A DNA stretch of 64,000 nucleotides. Source: a virus. Position numbers and translations under genes: made by a program. Where the stretch lies: the IMG/VR virus record IMGVR_UViG_3300021364_003460, positions 62,001-126,000 of that record. The stretch is one strand, 5' to 3'. The notes under the pieces were generated by a model. That model had not been told where the DNA came from. It did not search any database and saw only the letters and a program-made list of their open reading frames with translations. Each line of letters starts with the position of its first letter. Position 1 is the stretch's first letter. Positions 7,583 to 14,977 of the stretch are shown piece by piece.

Positions 7583-8381
7583 TAGCACCTACATACAAAT
7601 AATCTAAAAGTTTATTTAAATTAAACCTACCACCAAATCTTATATCAGAAGTATACTCATTACCATTTTTATAAGCAACAACTGAAGAAGTTATATTATG
7701 TTTTTCTAATAAGTAATCTTTAAGTTGATTACAAAATAAACTAGAACTAGTGATGCTTACTCCTGTTTTGTTAAGATCAGTTAAATTATTTATTGTTTTA
7801 GGAATAATTATACATCCGTCTCCATCTAAATAACCTCTTACAAAGTGTCTCATTAAATCAGCAGGAACTCCAATTGGCATTTCTAAGATTTTAGATTTTG
7901 CAGGAATACACCCTTTTGCAATAAGAGATTCTACAAAAGGCTTGTTGTATATACTTAATGTAGTAAAAGGGTTGCCGTTCTTTTCTCCATAACCTGCTGT
8001 TTTATAATAGGTTCTTATATCGCAATTAGATTCTAAACAATCTCTTAAATTATACAACAAGTATTCATCAGATTGAGTTAAGGTTATAGCAAACTTATGA
8101 GTATACTTATGTATGCTAGTATTTCCATCTGCAAAAATTAAACCTAAAAAGTAAGCTTTCTCTTCAGAATCTATTACTTCAAAATAAGTGTAGTTTAAAG
8201 TATGCCAACTACTAGCATCCTGATAACCCTTAATCTTAATACCTCTTCTTTTTAATACACCTAATATAGCTTGAGGAGAAACATTATATTCCCTTGACAA
8301 TTCTACAGACCTTTTTCCAGCTAAATAACTATTTACAATATCAATCTTTTGTTGATCATTCAATCTATTAGGTATTCCCAT
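7500..8381 (-). CDS. LAGLIDADG homing endonuclease with N-terminal HTH, antisense to the polymerase
   Basis: A 293-residue protein with a helix-turn-helix at residues 23-50 (RSVELSREYNVSPQAIL) and two LAGLIDADG helices at 77-86 (FLGLIFADG) and 180-189 (VRGYLDGDG), the dimer-interface and catalytic Asp motifs of a single-chain enzyme. It would cut an uninterrupted polymerase gene and drive its own copying by recombination. It lies between the two polymerase parts but on the opposite strand. Its 3' end overlaps the tail of the N-terminal part by 83 bases. It shares its plan (HTH, SEEKAY..G...DG) with the endonuclease at 21253. An AGTACA/TGTACT hairpin lies directly before its ATG. Confidence 0.88.
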   Translation of the reverse strand: MGIPNRLNDQQKIDIVNSYLAGKRSVELSREYNVSPQAILGVLKRRGIKIKGYQDASSWHTLNYTYFEVIDSEEKAYFLGLIFADGNTSIHKYTHKFAITLTQSDEYLLYNLRDCLESNCDIRTYYKTAGYGEKNGNPFTTLSIYNKPFVESLIAKGCIPAKSKILEMPIGVPADLMRHFVRGYLDGDGCIIIPKTINNLTDLNKTGVSITSSSLFCNQLKDYLLEKHNITSSVVAYKNGNEYTSDIRFGGRFNLNKLLDYLYVGATIYMQRKYDKAQQFYQSQDYLLSQKAA

Positions 8382-8412
8382 AGTACATTTAAATTAAACA
8401 TTAAAGTGTACT
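8382..8412 (-). promoter_or_regulatory. Hairpin directly upstream of homing endonuclease start
   Basis: On the minus strand AGTACA and TGTACT pair (6 bp). The second arm ends immediately before the ATG at 8381-8379, so pairing could hinder initiation. The endonuclease at 21253 has a comparable, stronger hairpin. Confidence 0.4.
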
Positions 8413-8447
8413 TTACATAGAACAAAGTAATATTAAATAGGCAATTA

Positions 8448-9461
8448 ATGAAAAAGAAAACAAGAGTAAGTTTAAGACATGCTTTTGTAGCCCCTAAAGG
8501 TATGCTTATTGCTAGTAGCGATTTCTCTGCTCAGGAATTTCGCAATGCAGGGGCATTATCTAAAGATGTAAACATAGCTAAAATTTACAAACTAGAAAAA
8601 GAATATATAGATAAAATAAGACCTAAACCCATTAACCCTTTAACTAATAAATCTTATGATGACCCTGCCTGTGACCCTCATATTCAAGCAGCAGTACCTT
8701 TAGACAATGAAGTTAAAAGAATAGTATTAGAAGAACCTTGGAGAGCTATAAAAGAAGACCTACATGTAGGACCTTGGAGGCAGAAAGGTAAGGTAATGAA
8801 TTACAGACTTATTTACTTATGTTCTGCTATGTCTTTAGCTCCAGAATTAGGAGTAAGTAAAGAAGAAGCTCAAGCTTTTATAGATAAATATTTCTCATAT
8901 CCTGATGGATTCTATGGTTTAGGTGAATATTTAAAATCAACAGCTCTTATAGGTAGTGAAGTTAGATGGGTTAGAACTGCTACAGGAGAACTTATTTTTG
9001 TGAATGAATCAAACAGCAAGGGTTTATCTGACTCAGGTGCAGCAAGTCGTAAAAGTGTAAATAGTCCAAATCAAGGTTTAGGTTCTACTCAAAAAAAGAT
9101 AGCTTTAGCTTTAGCTGATAAAAAGTTTACTAAATTAAATGATAAATATAGAAATGTAATTAGAGGAAGAGAGGGTGTACTAGGAGGAGAGATCCATGAT
9201 GAGTCGTTAGCTTTTATACCAGGAGAATGTTACTTCCACTTAGTACCTGATGAAAAGTTAAATGAAAAATATAATACTGATATCTATGTTAAACCTCAGG
9301 TAGAGTTTGATGAAAATATAGGGGAACATGCTTTAGCTTTAGAATATGGAGCAGCCTTAAAAAGTTCTATGGAAGAAGCAATGCAAGAAACCTTTGATAT
9401 TATAGGAACTGATATTCCTCCAGGAAGTTCAGTAGAAGTAGCTCCTTGGTGGATTCACTAG
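8448..9461 (+). CDS. polA: Family A DNA polymerase, C-terminal part (palm/fingers)
   Basis: Resumes the polymerase exactly where the part at 6113 leaves off (TRVSLRHAFVAPKG). Motif A is SSDFSAQEFRNAGALS near residue 25. Motif B is at about 107-120 (KGKVMNYRLIYLC), unusual in having Tyr-Arg and Leu-Cys where most family members have Phe-Gly and Tyr-Gly. Motif C is GGEIHDESLAF near residue 245. The catalytic Asp of motifs A and C are both present. The ATG has no evident Shine-Dalgarno. Together the two parts make about 780 residues of typical PolA content, so the split appears compatible with function. Confidence 0.88.
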   Translation: MKKKTRVSLRHAFVAPKGMLIASSDFSAQEFRNAGALSKDVNIAKIYKLEKEYIDKIRPKPINPLTNKSYDDPACDPHIQAAVPLDNEVKRIVLEEPWRAIKEDLHVGPWRQKGKVMNYRLIYLCSAMSLAPELGVSKEEAQAFIDKYFSYPDGFYGLGEYLKSTALIGSEVRWVRTATGELIFVNESNSKGLSDSGAASRKSVNSPNQGLGSTQKKIALALADKKFTKLNDKYRNVIRGREGVLGGEIHDESLAFIPGECYFHLVPDEKLNEKYNTDIYVKPQVEFDENIGEHALALEYGAALKSSMEEAMQETFDIIGTDIPPGSSVEVAPWWIH

Positions 9462-9504
9462 ATTAATACTTATTTTACACAACCAACACAAAAAGACAAC
9501 TTAA

Positions 9505-9708
9505 ATGAAGTTTACTTACAATCAATCATTTTTTAGTAAATACACTTTAATTATTAATGATGATGACACTGTATTTTTATCTAATAATAATTATAGTGCC
9601 AAAGACGGGTTGTGTAATGTACCTTTTATACTTCCTTTTTTAAAAGATAGAGGTTTAACTGTAGAAAACTTTACAGGATTAAAAGAATATTTAGAAGAAG
9701 ACAACTAA
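9505..9708 (+). CDS. Hypothetical protein, 67 aa
   Basis: Small protein with strand-like N-terminal half (KYTLIINDDDTVFLS). No clear ribosome binding site and no family recognised. Confidence 0.55.
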   Translation: MKFTYNQSFFSKYTLIINDDDTVFLSNNNYSAKDGLCNVPFILPFLKDRGLTVENFTGLKEYLEEDN

Positions 9709-9768
9709 ATGAAGTTTTCTAACTAAGACTTTACCTTTCTTAAGTAAACTAACTTACTCCCATAACTA

Positions 9769-9815
9769 ATACAGTTAACTAACTTATTCTTTATTTAGAG
9801 TTTAGTTAACTGTAT
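9769..9815 (+). promoter_or_regulatory. 14-bp perfect hairpin containing the next start codon
   Basis: ATACAGTTAACTAA (9769-9782) and TTAGTTAACTGTAT (9802-9815) are exact reverse complements. The 3' arm includes the A and T of the start codon at 9814, so the folded RNA would bury it. 9709-9768 holds no gene. Confidence 0.6.
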
Positions 9816-9984
9816 GAAAAAAGAAAGTATACTAACATTTATACAATTCTTATTTAGTTTTATAACTATAGTATTCTGTATGTACCAGATTAAACATACT
9901 TCAGGGGATGTATCTGTTTATATATCTTTGATATCAAGCATACTTGGTTATTGGCTACCTTCACCTATAGAAAATAAAAGATAA
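9814..9984 (+). CDS. Small two-span membrane protein, 56 aa
   Basis: ATG at the tip of the hairpin arm, TAA overlapping the next ATG (TAATG). The first hydrophobic stretch is ILTFIQFLFSFITIVFCMY, the second VYISLISSILGYWL; charged residues lie at both ends. Size and topology would suit a membrane-acting accessory peptide, but there is no lysis-gene context, so I do not call a holin. Confidence 0.6.
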   Translation: MKKESILTFIQFLFSFITIVFCMYQIKHTSGDVSVYISLISSILGYWLPSPIENKR

Positions 9985-10427
9985 TGGGAACTTACTATTT
10001 CTTATATAGAAAAGATAATAATACTGCTTTTGACTTAGGTAAAAGTAATTTTGCTACTAACTTTGGATATTCTGTATCTACTAAAGATAATATCCTAAGT
10101 ATTATAGACAAGGAGGATCTTCTAAATTGGGTAGTCTTAGCTTACTCTTACAATGAATTTGTTAATCCTGCTGATTGTTTATTAATAAGAGATAGGTTGT
10201 TAGACTTTTTAAAAGGAGCTTACAAGAGAGATGTATGTTTTATAAGAGATGAAAGTTTAGGAGACCTTTTAGAAAGAAATATTTATGAGATAGTTACTCA
10301 CGATATCTATATTAATAGAGAAGAAATAAGTAAATATGTTTTTATTAGTAATATTGAAGAGTATAGTAAAAATCCTCTTAGTTGGTTTAAGAAAAATAAT
10401 ATAAGTAAATTAGGCAGTAATGACTAA
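9984..10427 (+). CDS. Hypothetical protein, 147 aa
   Basis: Soluble, helical, Asp/Asn-rich protein starting in the stop codon of the preceding gene. No motif recognised. Confidence 0.65.
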   Translation: MGTYYFLYRKDNNTAFDLGKSNFATNFGYSVSTKDNILSIIDKEDLLNWVVLAYSYNEFVNPADCLLIRDRLLDFLKGAYKRDVCFIRDESLGDLLERNIYEIVTHDIYINREEISKYVFISNIEEYSKNPLSWFKKNNISKLGSND

Positions 10428-10590
10428 AAAAATATTCTTAATTAATGATGACAATCCTAAAGGTAAAAGAGTTTATCAGGAGTTCAAATCTAATGAAGAA
10501 GATATAGCAGATGAAATATTAGAGACTGCTGAAAAAGAAGACTTACCCTTTAGAAAGTTTACTTTATTTACTAATGATAAAAAGAAATAA
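10420..10590 (+). CDS. Hypothetical acidic protein, 56 aa
   Basis: Starts with a basic strand (TKKIFLINDD), then an acidic helix (SNEEDIADEILETAEKED) and a basic end. It overlaps both neighbours, by 8 and 17 bases. Family unknown; kept because start, length and overlaps fit the operon. Confidence 0.5.
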   Translation: MTKKIFLINDDNPKGKRVYQEFKSNEEDIADEILETAEKEDLPFRKFTLFTNDKKK

Positions 10591-11194
10591 GCCATATTGT
10601 TTTATTATCTGGGGTTACTCTGATTCAGGTAAAGATACAGTTTATTCTTTATTACAAAAACATATACCTGAATTACAAAATATAAAATGGGTTGCTCCAG
10701 CTAAGAGAATGCTAGAAGATTGGTTGCAAATACCAGTAGGCTCTCTAGATGACAAAAGTTTTAGGAAATATACTAAAGTTAAAAATACTGTTACTGAAGA
10801 GTTAGAAAGTAGAACTTATGGTGATTTAATTGTAAGTTCATTTCATGCTTGGGAACATTTAACCCCAGGAGGCTGGCTAACAGTTGGTCATGTAGTTGAT
10901 CAATTGTTAACTAACTACATAGGTAAAGATAGTAGATTTGATATAGCATTTACTGACACTAGAAAACCTATTGAATTAGAAGCTATCAAAACTAAGTTGG
11001 CATGTCACTATAATTTAGTGTTCATTAATATAGTAGGTAGAGGAGAACAAAAGTCATCTGATAAGTTTCTTAGTGTAGAAGACTTTATGTTTATAGATAA
11101 TATGTACTGGATATTTAATACACCTGATGTAACTTTAGATGAGTTAGAGTCTAAAGTGAAAAGGATATTGAATAACCTACTAAATGAAGAATAA
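10574..11194 (+). CDS. P-loop deoxynucleoside monophosphate kinase-like protein
   Basis: A 206-residue protein with a P-loop at residues 14-22 (GYSDSGKDT), the GxxxSGKDT form seen in T4 gp1-type dNMP kinases. It would phosphorylate dNMPs, dTMP included, to diphosphates. Later features fit the fold: an acceptor-side segment (IAFTDTRKPIELEAI) and a KSSDKF region before the C-terminal helix. It lies two to three genes before thymidylate synthase. Other P-loop kinases remain possible because the lid residues are not diagnostic. Confidence 0.7.
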   Translation: MIKRNKPYCFIIWGYSDSGKDTVYSLLQKHIPELQNIKWVAPAKRMLEDWLQIPVGSLDDKSFRKYTKVKNTVTEELESRTYGDLIVSSFHAWEHLTPGGWLTVGHVVDQLLTNYIGKDSRFDIAFTDTRKPIELEAIKTKLACHYNLVFINIVGRGEQKSSDKFLSVEDFMFIDNMYWIFNTPDVTLDELESKVKRILNNLLNEE

Positions 11195-11349
11195 AGAAGA
11201 AATTTTATATGAAAGAAACTTAGAAGCTATAAGTTTTTTTTCTTACCATATTAATTATCTGTCAAATCGTAGTTAGTCCTTTTGTGGCAGCTTACTTTTT
11301 TGTCAGAATAGAAAGTATAGAAAACCAATGTGATATTAAAACTAAATAA
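11184..11349 (+). pseudogene. Small single-span membrane protein, frameshifted at a T8 run
   Basis: The frame from ATG 11184 reads MKNKEEILYERNLEAIS and reaches a run of eight T (about 11229). In that frame it soon stops. One frame over, from the same T run, the sequence reads FFLTILIICQIVVSPFVAAY, a clear membrane span, then FVRIESIENQCDIKTK and TAA at 11347. One T more or less would join them. It could be mutation, sequencing error or slippage on the T run. Confidence 0.5.
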
Positions 11350-11361
11350 CAACTAAATATT

Positions 11362-12096
11362 ATGACTATAGAATTGGAAATCAAAAGCTTAGTTGAGAAT
11401 CCCACAAAACTGCAAACTAAAATTGAAAGTAAGTATGATATGAGTCTCTGCACTAAAACTTATAGTGAGCAGTTAAACCATTACTTTAGTGGAGATAAGG
11501 AAGCTTTAATTGAATTATCTACTTATGGCAGACATGCACCTTATCTTATTTTTGATAGCTACTTAGATGAACTTTTATCAGCTAGTAAGTTAGCAGTTAG
11601 AACTAGATGGGACTCTATTCAAGGTACACTACTTATATTTAAATACAGTCTAATTGATGAGAACTCAATTAATGGTACTACTAGAAAAGAACTAGAGTTT
11701 CCTTTACCTATTACTTTAGAAGAGTTAGACAAAAACTTATTACTTGCTGGTTTTACTTACCAATCTAAGTGGAGTAGAAAGAGAACTCAGTACAGTTTTG
11801 ACTCTGGTTGGACTTTATGTTGTGACCAGAATGCAGGTTTTGGAAGCATTCTTGAAGTAGAGTATATAGCTACTGAAGAAGAATATGCTGAGAAGAAAGA
11901 TTACTTGATGTACAAAGCGAAAAGGTTTTTAAAAACATTAGGTTTAATTGAGTTAGATAGTAAGTTATTAGAAAAAATGTTTAATTGGTATTCATCTAAT
12001 TATAATGAGTTCTATGGTACAGATAAGTTAATCTGGAATGACCCAGCTTTTCCCTACAGAAGAGATGGTACTCATAAATATACAGTAATTAGATAA
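11362..12096 (+). CDS. CYTH-superfamily (triphosphate tunnel) protein
   Basis: The order of conserved pieces matches CYTH/triphosphate tunnel enzymes: an acidic first strand (TIELEIKSLVE), VRTRWDS and LLIFKYSL (R-x-R and K strands), RKELEFPL (R-x-E), SRKRTQYSF (R-K-R) and a closing acidic strand ILEVEYIA. These enzymes bind and hydrolyse or cyclise nucleoside or inorganic triphosphates in a beta barrel with a metal. It sits among nucleotide genes, which suits a triphosphatase. Specificity is not readable. Confidence 0.65.
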   Translation: MTIELEIKSLVENPTKLQTKIESKYDMSLCTKTYSEQLNHYFSGDKEALIELSTYGRHAPYLIFDSYLDELLSASKLAVRTRWDSIQGTLLIFKYSLIDENSINGTTRKELEFPLPITLEELDKNLLLAGFTYQSKWSRKRTQYSFDSGWTLCCDQNAGFGSILEVEYIATEEEYAEKKDYLMYKAKRFLKTLGLIELDSKLLEKMFNWYSSNYNEFYGTDKLIWNDPAFPYRRDGTHKYTVIR

Positions 12097-12103
12097 TTAT
12101 AAA

Positions 12104-12121
12104 GGCTCCAACTTAGGAGTC
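12104..12121 (+). terminator. Short intergenic hairpin
   Basis: GGCTCC pairs with GGAGTC (one G-U) around AACTTA, and TATTTAATATG follows with the next start. It is a weaker version of the hairpin plus TATTTTAA module. Confidence 0.4.
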
Positions 12122-12129
12122 TATTTAAT

Positions 12130-12708
12130 ATGAATGAAACAATACAATTAGTTAACTTTCTAATTGAAGCGGGTAAGTTAGGTAATGTAGAAAGAAAGCT
12201 TCATGCTATAGATTCTACTAGAAGAGAGAATGTAGCAGAACATACTTATCACATGATTCTAACAGCAGTTTTATTGTTAGAAGATAAGTTATCTGCTGAA
12301 GAGTTACTTAAAGTCATTAAAATTATATTAGTACATGACTTAGGTGAGATAGGTGCAGATGACTTGGCTTTTAATAAAAAGACTGCTAATCAAGTAGAAT
12401 TAGAAAAACAAGCTTACAACAATATGGTAAGTTTACTTCCAGTAGATAAACAAAAAGAATACTTTGATTTATGGTTAGAGTTTGAGAATCTATGGAGTAA
12501 GGAAGCTTACTATGCTAAAGCTATAGATAAGTTACAGTCTCAAATAGTTGTTTACTCACATTTAATAAATAAACCTAATTATAAGTATATTAATCAGTCT
12601 ACTGTTAGTGAAACAGAAAGGTTGATATGGGATTATATTAGGTTTATTTTTGAAAGTCAGTTTGAGTTTATTATAGATAAAATAAAACCAAGTTTAGTAC
12701 AGGAATAA
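12130..12708 (+). CDS. HD-domain 5'-deoxynucleotidase (YfbR-like)
   Basis: A 192-residue HD hydrolase that would dephosphorylate dNMPs. The conserved set is RRENVAEHTYHM (Arg32, His38), VHDLGEIGADD (His69-Asp70, Glu73) and a late Asp in AIDKLQSQ, matching YfbR-type nucleotidases. It directly precedes thymidylate synthase by eight bases. In the YfbR pathway the enzyme can provide or remove dUMP, so a role in dTMP supply is likely. Confidence 0.8.
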   Translation: MNETIQLVNFLIEAGKLGNVERKLHAIDSTRRENVAEHTYHMILTAVLLLEDKLSAEELLKVIKIILVHDLGEIGADDLAFNKKTANQVELEKQAYNNMVSLLPVDKQKEYFDLWLEFENLWSKEAYYAKAIDKLQSQIVVYSHLINKPNYKYINQSTVSETERLIWDYIRFIFESQFEFIIDKIKPSLVQE

Positions 12709-12715
12709 AAATAAT

Positions 12716-13738
12716 ATGTCAGAGCAAGCTTACTTAAATTTACTTCAAGATATTTTAGATAATGGAGTAAAGAAATCTATTTATGCTGAGAATGGTAAAA
12801 CTTTACCAACAGTTGATAAAAATAAATACTATGAAGTAGACAAAAATAGTAAATACCTTTCTTCTGTAGTTGGTAAAATTCTTAGATTTGATTTAACTGA
12901 TAATAAGATTCCTCTTTATACTACTAAAGCAGTTTATTATCCTGGAGCTTTTAAAGAATTTTTATGGTTTCTTAATGACAGAGGTGATGTAAGTAAACTG
13001 CATCAAGCCGGTTTTCCTGGTTGGAATGGTTGGGCTTACAAACATTATCTAAAAAATAAAACTGAAGATGAAATTACTTTAGAATATGCTGATTTTGTAA
13101 ATCATTATCTTAGTATTCCGGGTAAACCTTATTTTGTAGAAGTACCTTATACAGATATGACTGGATGGGAGTATCCAGATTGGGCTGAATCTTTTAGACA
13201 AGGAGTACCTTGTTATAAAAAGGTTGACCAAACAAGATGGTTAATAAAATCAGTTAAAAAAGCTCCAGATAGAAAAAGCTATTTAGTTCAAGCATGGAAT
13301 CCTCTACGTTTATATGAAATGTCTAAGCAGTGTGGTAATGCTTCTGTAGAGTTAGCTGCTTGTCATTATTCTCATCAAGTTATTGTTCAAGGTGGATATT
13401 TAACTTTGATTGTTAATATCAGATCAAATGATATGCCAATTGGAAATCCGTTCAATGTTGCACAATATGGTTTACTAGCTCACATGTATGCAAAATGTAT
13501 TGGATATCCTGCTGGAGAGTTAGTAGTAATGATAGGAGATGGACATTGCTATTCAGATCAAAAAGAAGGAGTGTTAGAACAAATAGATAAACCTATAAAT
13601 AATTTAGCTCCTACATTAACTATTAAAGATAGAGGACAACAATACCTAACTGATTTTAAATATTCTGATTTTAAAGTACATAACTATTTTCCAGAAGAAA
13701 GTATTAGAATGCCTTTGACTATTGTAGGAGGGTTTTAA
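12716..13738 (+). CDS. thyA: Thymidylate synthase (ThyA type), long form
   Basis: Methylates dUMP to dTMP with methylene-tetrahydrofolate. The catalytic Cys is C216 (LAACHYSHQ), where most family members have PPCH. The nucleotide-binding segment is SNDMPIGNPFNVAQY; the Asn after PF marks a dUMP rather than a dCMP enzyme. The front motif EFLWFLNDRGD and the later GDGHCYSD also fit. At 340 residues it is longer than the usual 264-316, with extra sequence around residues 130-175 where the YGxQWR loop normally lies. DHFR is encoded 1.7 kb downstream. Just after its stop lies a homing-endonuclease remnant. Confidence 0.85.
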   Translation: MSEQAYLNLLQDILDNGVKKSIYAENGKTLPTVDKNKYYEVDKNSKYLSSVVGKILRFDLTDNKIPLYTTKAVYYPGAFKEFLWFLNDRGDVSKLHQAGFPGWNGWAYKHYLKNKTEDEITLEYADFVNHYLSIPGKPYFVEVPYTDMTGWEYPDWAESFRQGVPCYKKVDQTRWLIKSVKKAPDRKSYLVQAWNPLRLYEMSKQCGNASVELAACHYSHQVIVQGGYLTLIVNIRSNDMPIGNPFNVAQYGLLAHMYAKCIGYPAGELVVMIGDGHCYSDQKEGVLEQIDKPINNLAPTLTIKDRGQQYLTDFKYSDFKVHNYFPEESIRMPLTIVGGF

Positions 13739-13881
13739 TTACTACTCCAGATAATAAAGAAATCATAGTTGTTAATTTAAATCAGTTTTGTAAAGAAAAT
13801 AATTTAACTAGCACTAATATGTATAAAGTAGCAAAAGGAAAAACTCCTCATCATAAAAAATACAAATGTAAAATTTTATAA
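13738..13881 (+). pseudogene. Remnant of a homing endonuclease C-terminal NUMOD-type motif
   Basis: A 47-residue frame without a normal start codon reads TTPDNKEIIVVNLNQFCKEN, then LTSTNMYKVAKGK and HHKKYKC. This is the DNA-binding tail repeat seen at the C-terminus of many phage HNH and GIY-YIG homing endonucleases (a T-x-P-x-G/N-K...NL..FC...L....K...GK...H..W/Y.C pattern). The nuclease part is missing. The frame begins on the last base of the thyA stop codon, which has an AGGAGG just ahead, so translation from ATT cannot be excluded. Confidence 0.6.
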
Positions 13882-13890
13882 TTATAAAAA

Positions 13891-14163
13891 ATGTGGAACC
13901 CTTTTAAGAAACCTAAACCATCCTCCTTGCCTGAAGTAGGAGACCTATTAGGAGATGAAATAATAATAGAAGCTCAACCAACTATGGATTTAGAAAAAGG
14001 TTGGTGGACTAAAGTTACTACTGAAACTATTGAAGGTAAACAGCATGTTTATGAAAGCTGGGTAGATAACCATAAGAATAAAAGAATCTACAGAAAGAGT
14101 AAACATTATAACCCTACTTATAATGCAGAAACAGATAGTAAATTTAAAGTATTTAAGAAGTAA
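13891..14163 (+). CDS. Hypothetical protein, 90 aa
   Basis: Basic N-terminus (WNPFKKPKP), a central Trp-rich strand region (GWWTKVTTETIEGK) and a basic tail. Possibly a small beta protein. No family recognised. Confidence 0.65.
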   Translation: MWNPFKKPKPSSLPEVGDLLGDEIIIEAQPTMDLEKGWWTKVTTETIEGKQHVYESWVDNHKNKRIYRKSKHYNPTYNAETDSKFKVFKK

Positions 14164-14176
14164 GTAAACTATATTC

Positions 14177-14197
14177 AGGTCTCTAATACAGAGACCT
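14177..14197 (+). terminator. Perfect 8-bp intergenic hairpin
   Basis: AGGTCTCT and AGAGACCT flank the loop AATAC, followed by CTTTACTATG with the next start codon. Likely a weak terminator or leader hairpin. Confidence 0.5.
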
Positions 14198-14204
14198 CTT
14201 TACT

Positions 14205-14477
14205 ATGGAAACAAAACAGAAACATTTAAGACTGTTAGCTAAACATTACTTAACTAATATAGTTGCTGATCCTAACTCTGAAGCTTATTATGTACTAAAT
14301 CCTAATAAAGTTTTTGGTATATATAACAACAGTGTAGAGGAAGACATATTAGAGTTATTAGGTTTTGAAAGAGATGAAGAGTTCCAAGATACTTATCCTT
14401 TTTGGGAAACTGACTATGCTGCTGATTTATATAAAGAGTTAGGTAGCTACTTAAGACAAATAGGAGAAAACTTATGA
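14205..14477 (+). CDS. Hypothetical protein, 90 aa
   Basis: Helical acidic protein (VEEDILELLGFERDEEF). Its stop overlaps the next ATG (ATGA). No family recognised. Confidence 0.65.
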   Translation: METKQKHLRLLAKHYLTNIVADPNSEAYYVLNPNKVFGIYNNSVEEDILELLGFERDEEFQDTYPFWETDYAADLYKELGSYLRQIGENL

Positions 14478-14669
14478 GTTATAAACAACTTATATTAAAG
14501 ATACAAGCAAACTTCTACAGTAAACTCCAAGAAAAACCTAACTGGAGTAGTGTGGGCTAGACTTTATGATGACTTTGTAGGCACAGTTAATATAGATTCT
14601 AAAACATACATTAATCTCTATGGACAAGTAGTTTGTAACTTTGTTAACAGATTTGAGAGAGTACAATGA
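14474..14669 (+). pseudogene. About 65-codon gene broken by a frameshift
   Basis: Starts by ATGA overlap and ends by ATGA overlap with the gene at 14666, but no single frame joins the ends. The first frame reads MSYKQLILKIQANF...QEKPNW and stops at a TAG. One base over it continues VVWARLYDDFVGTVNIDSK...NRFERVQ to the expected TGA. The break lies near an A5 run and TGG at about 14530-14545. Confidence 0.5.
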
Positions 14670-14977
14670 TTGACTTAACTAAAATCAAACACCTAGACAT
14701 CTATAGTGATTTATATTATGAACTTCAACTAGACCTAATTGAACTTAATAGAAAACTTCCTTTATTCAATTGGGTAGTAGATAATGAGTATACTAGGTTA
14801 CTAAGAATTAATGCTACTAATACAAGTAAAGATATAAGATTCTATTGGGATGAGGCTGCTAATATTATCTGCACTGTAGATAACTTTGAAGTGGCAGCTA
14901 ACTGTACAATGCAAGAAACTATTAGTGAACTTAAAGATTACTTAGTAGAGCAATGGATAATCAAATTAGAAAACTAA
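14666..14977 (+). CDS. Hypothetical protein, 103 aa
   Basis: Mixed alpha/beta, with Trp/Tyr-rich strands (KDIRFYWDEAANIICTV). Linked by ATGA to the frameshifted gene before it and overlapping the next gene by 25 bases. Family unknown. Confidence 0.65.
   Translation: MIDLTKIKHLDIYSDLYYELQLDLIELNRKLPLFNWVVDNEYTRLLRINATNTSKDIRFYWDEAANIICTVDNFEVAANCTMQETISELKDYLVEQWIIKLEN

Noticed and set aside
7850-7880. AATCAGCAGG on the plus strand resembling a group I P4 strand inside the polymerase insert
   Set aside because: It is the antisense of the endonuclease coding sequence, and no P7 or P9 partners are visible.
7436-8450. Split intein separating the two polymerase parts
   Set aside because: The N part has no Cys or Ser-led intein block after QQISS and the C part has no short intein end before KTRVSLRH.
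9814-9984. Two-span peptide as a holin
   Set aside because: No endolysin or other lysis gene nearby; only topology supports it.
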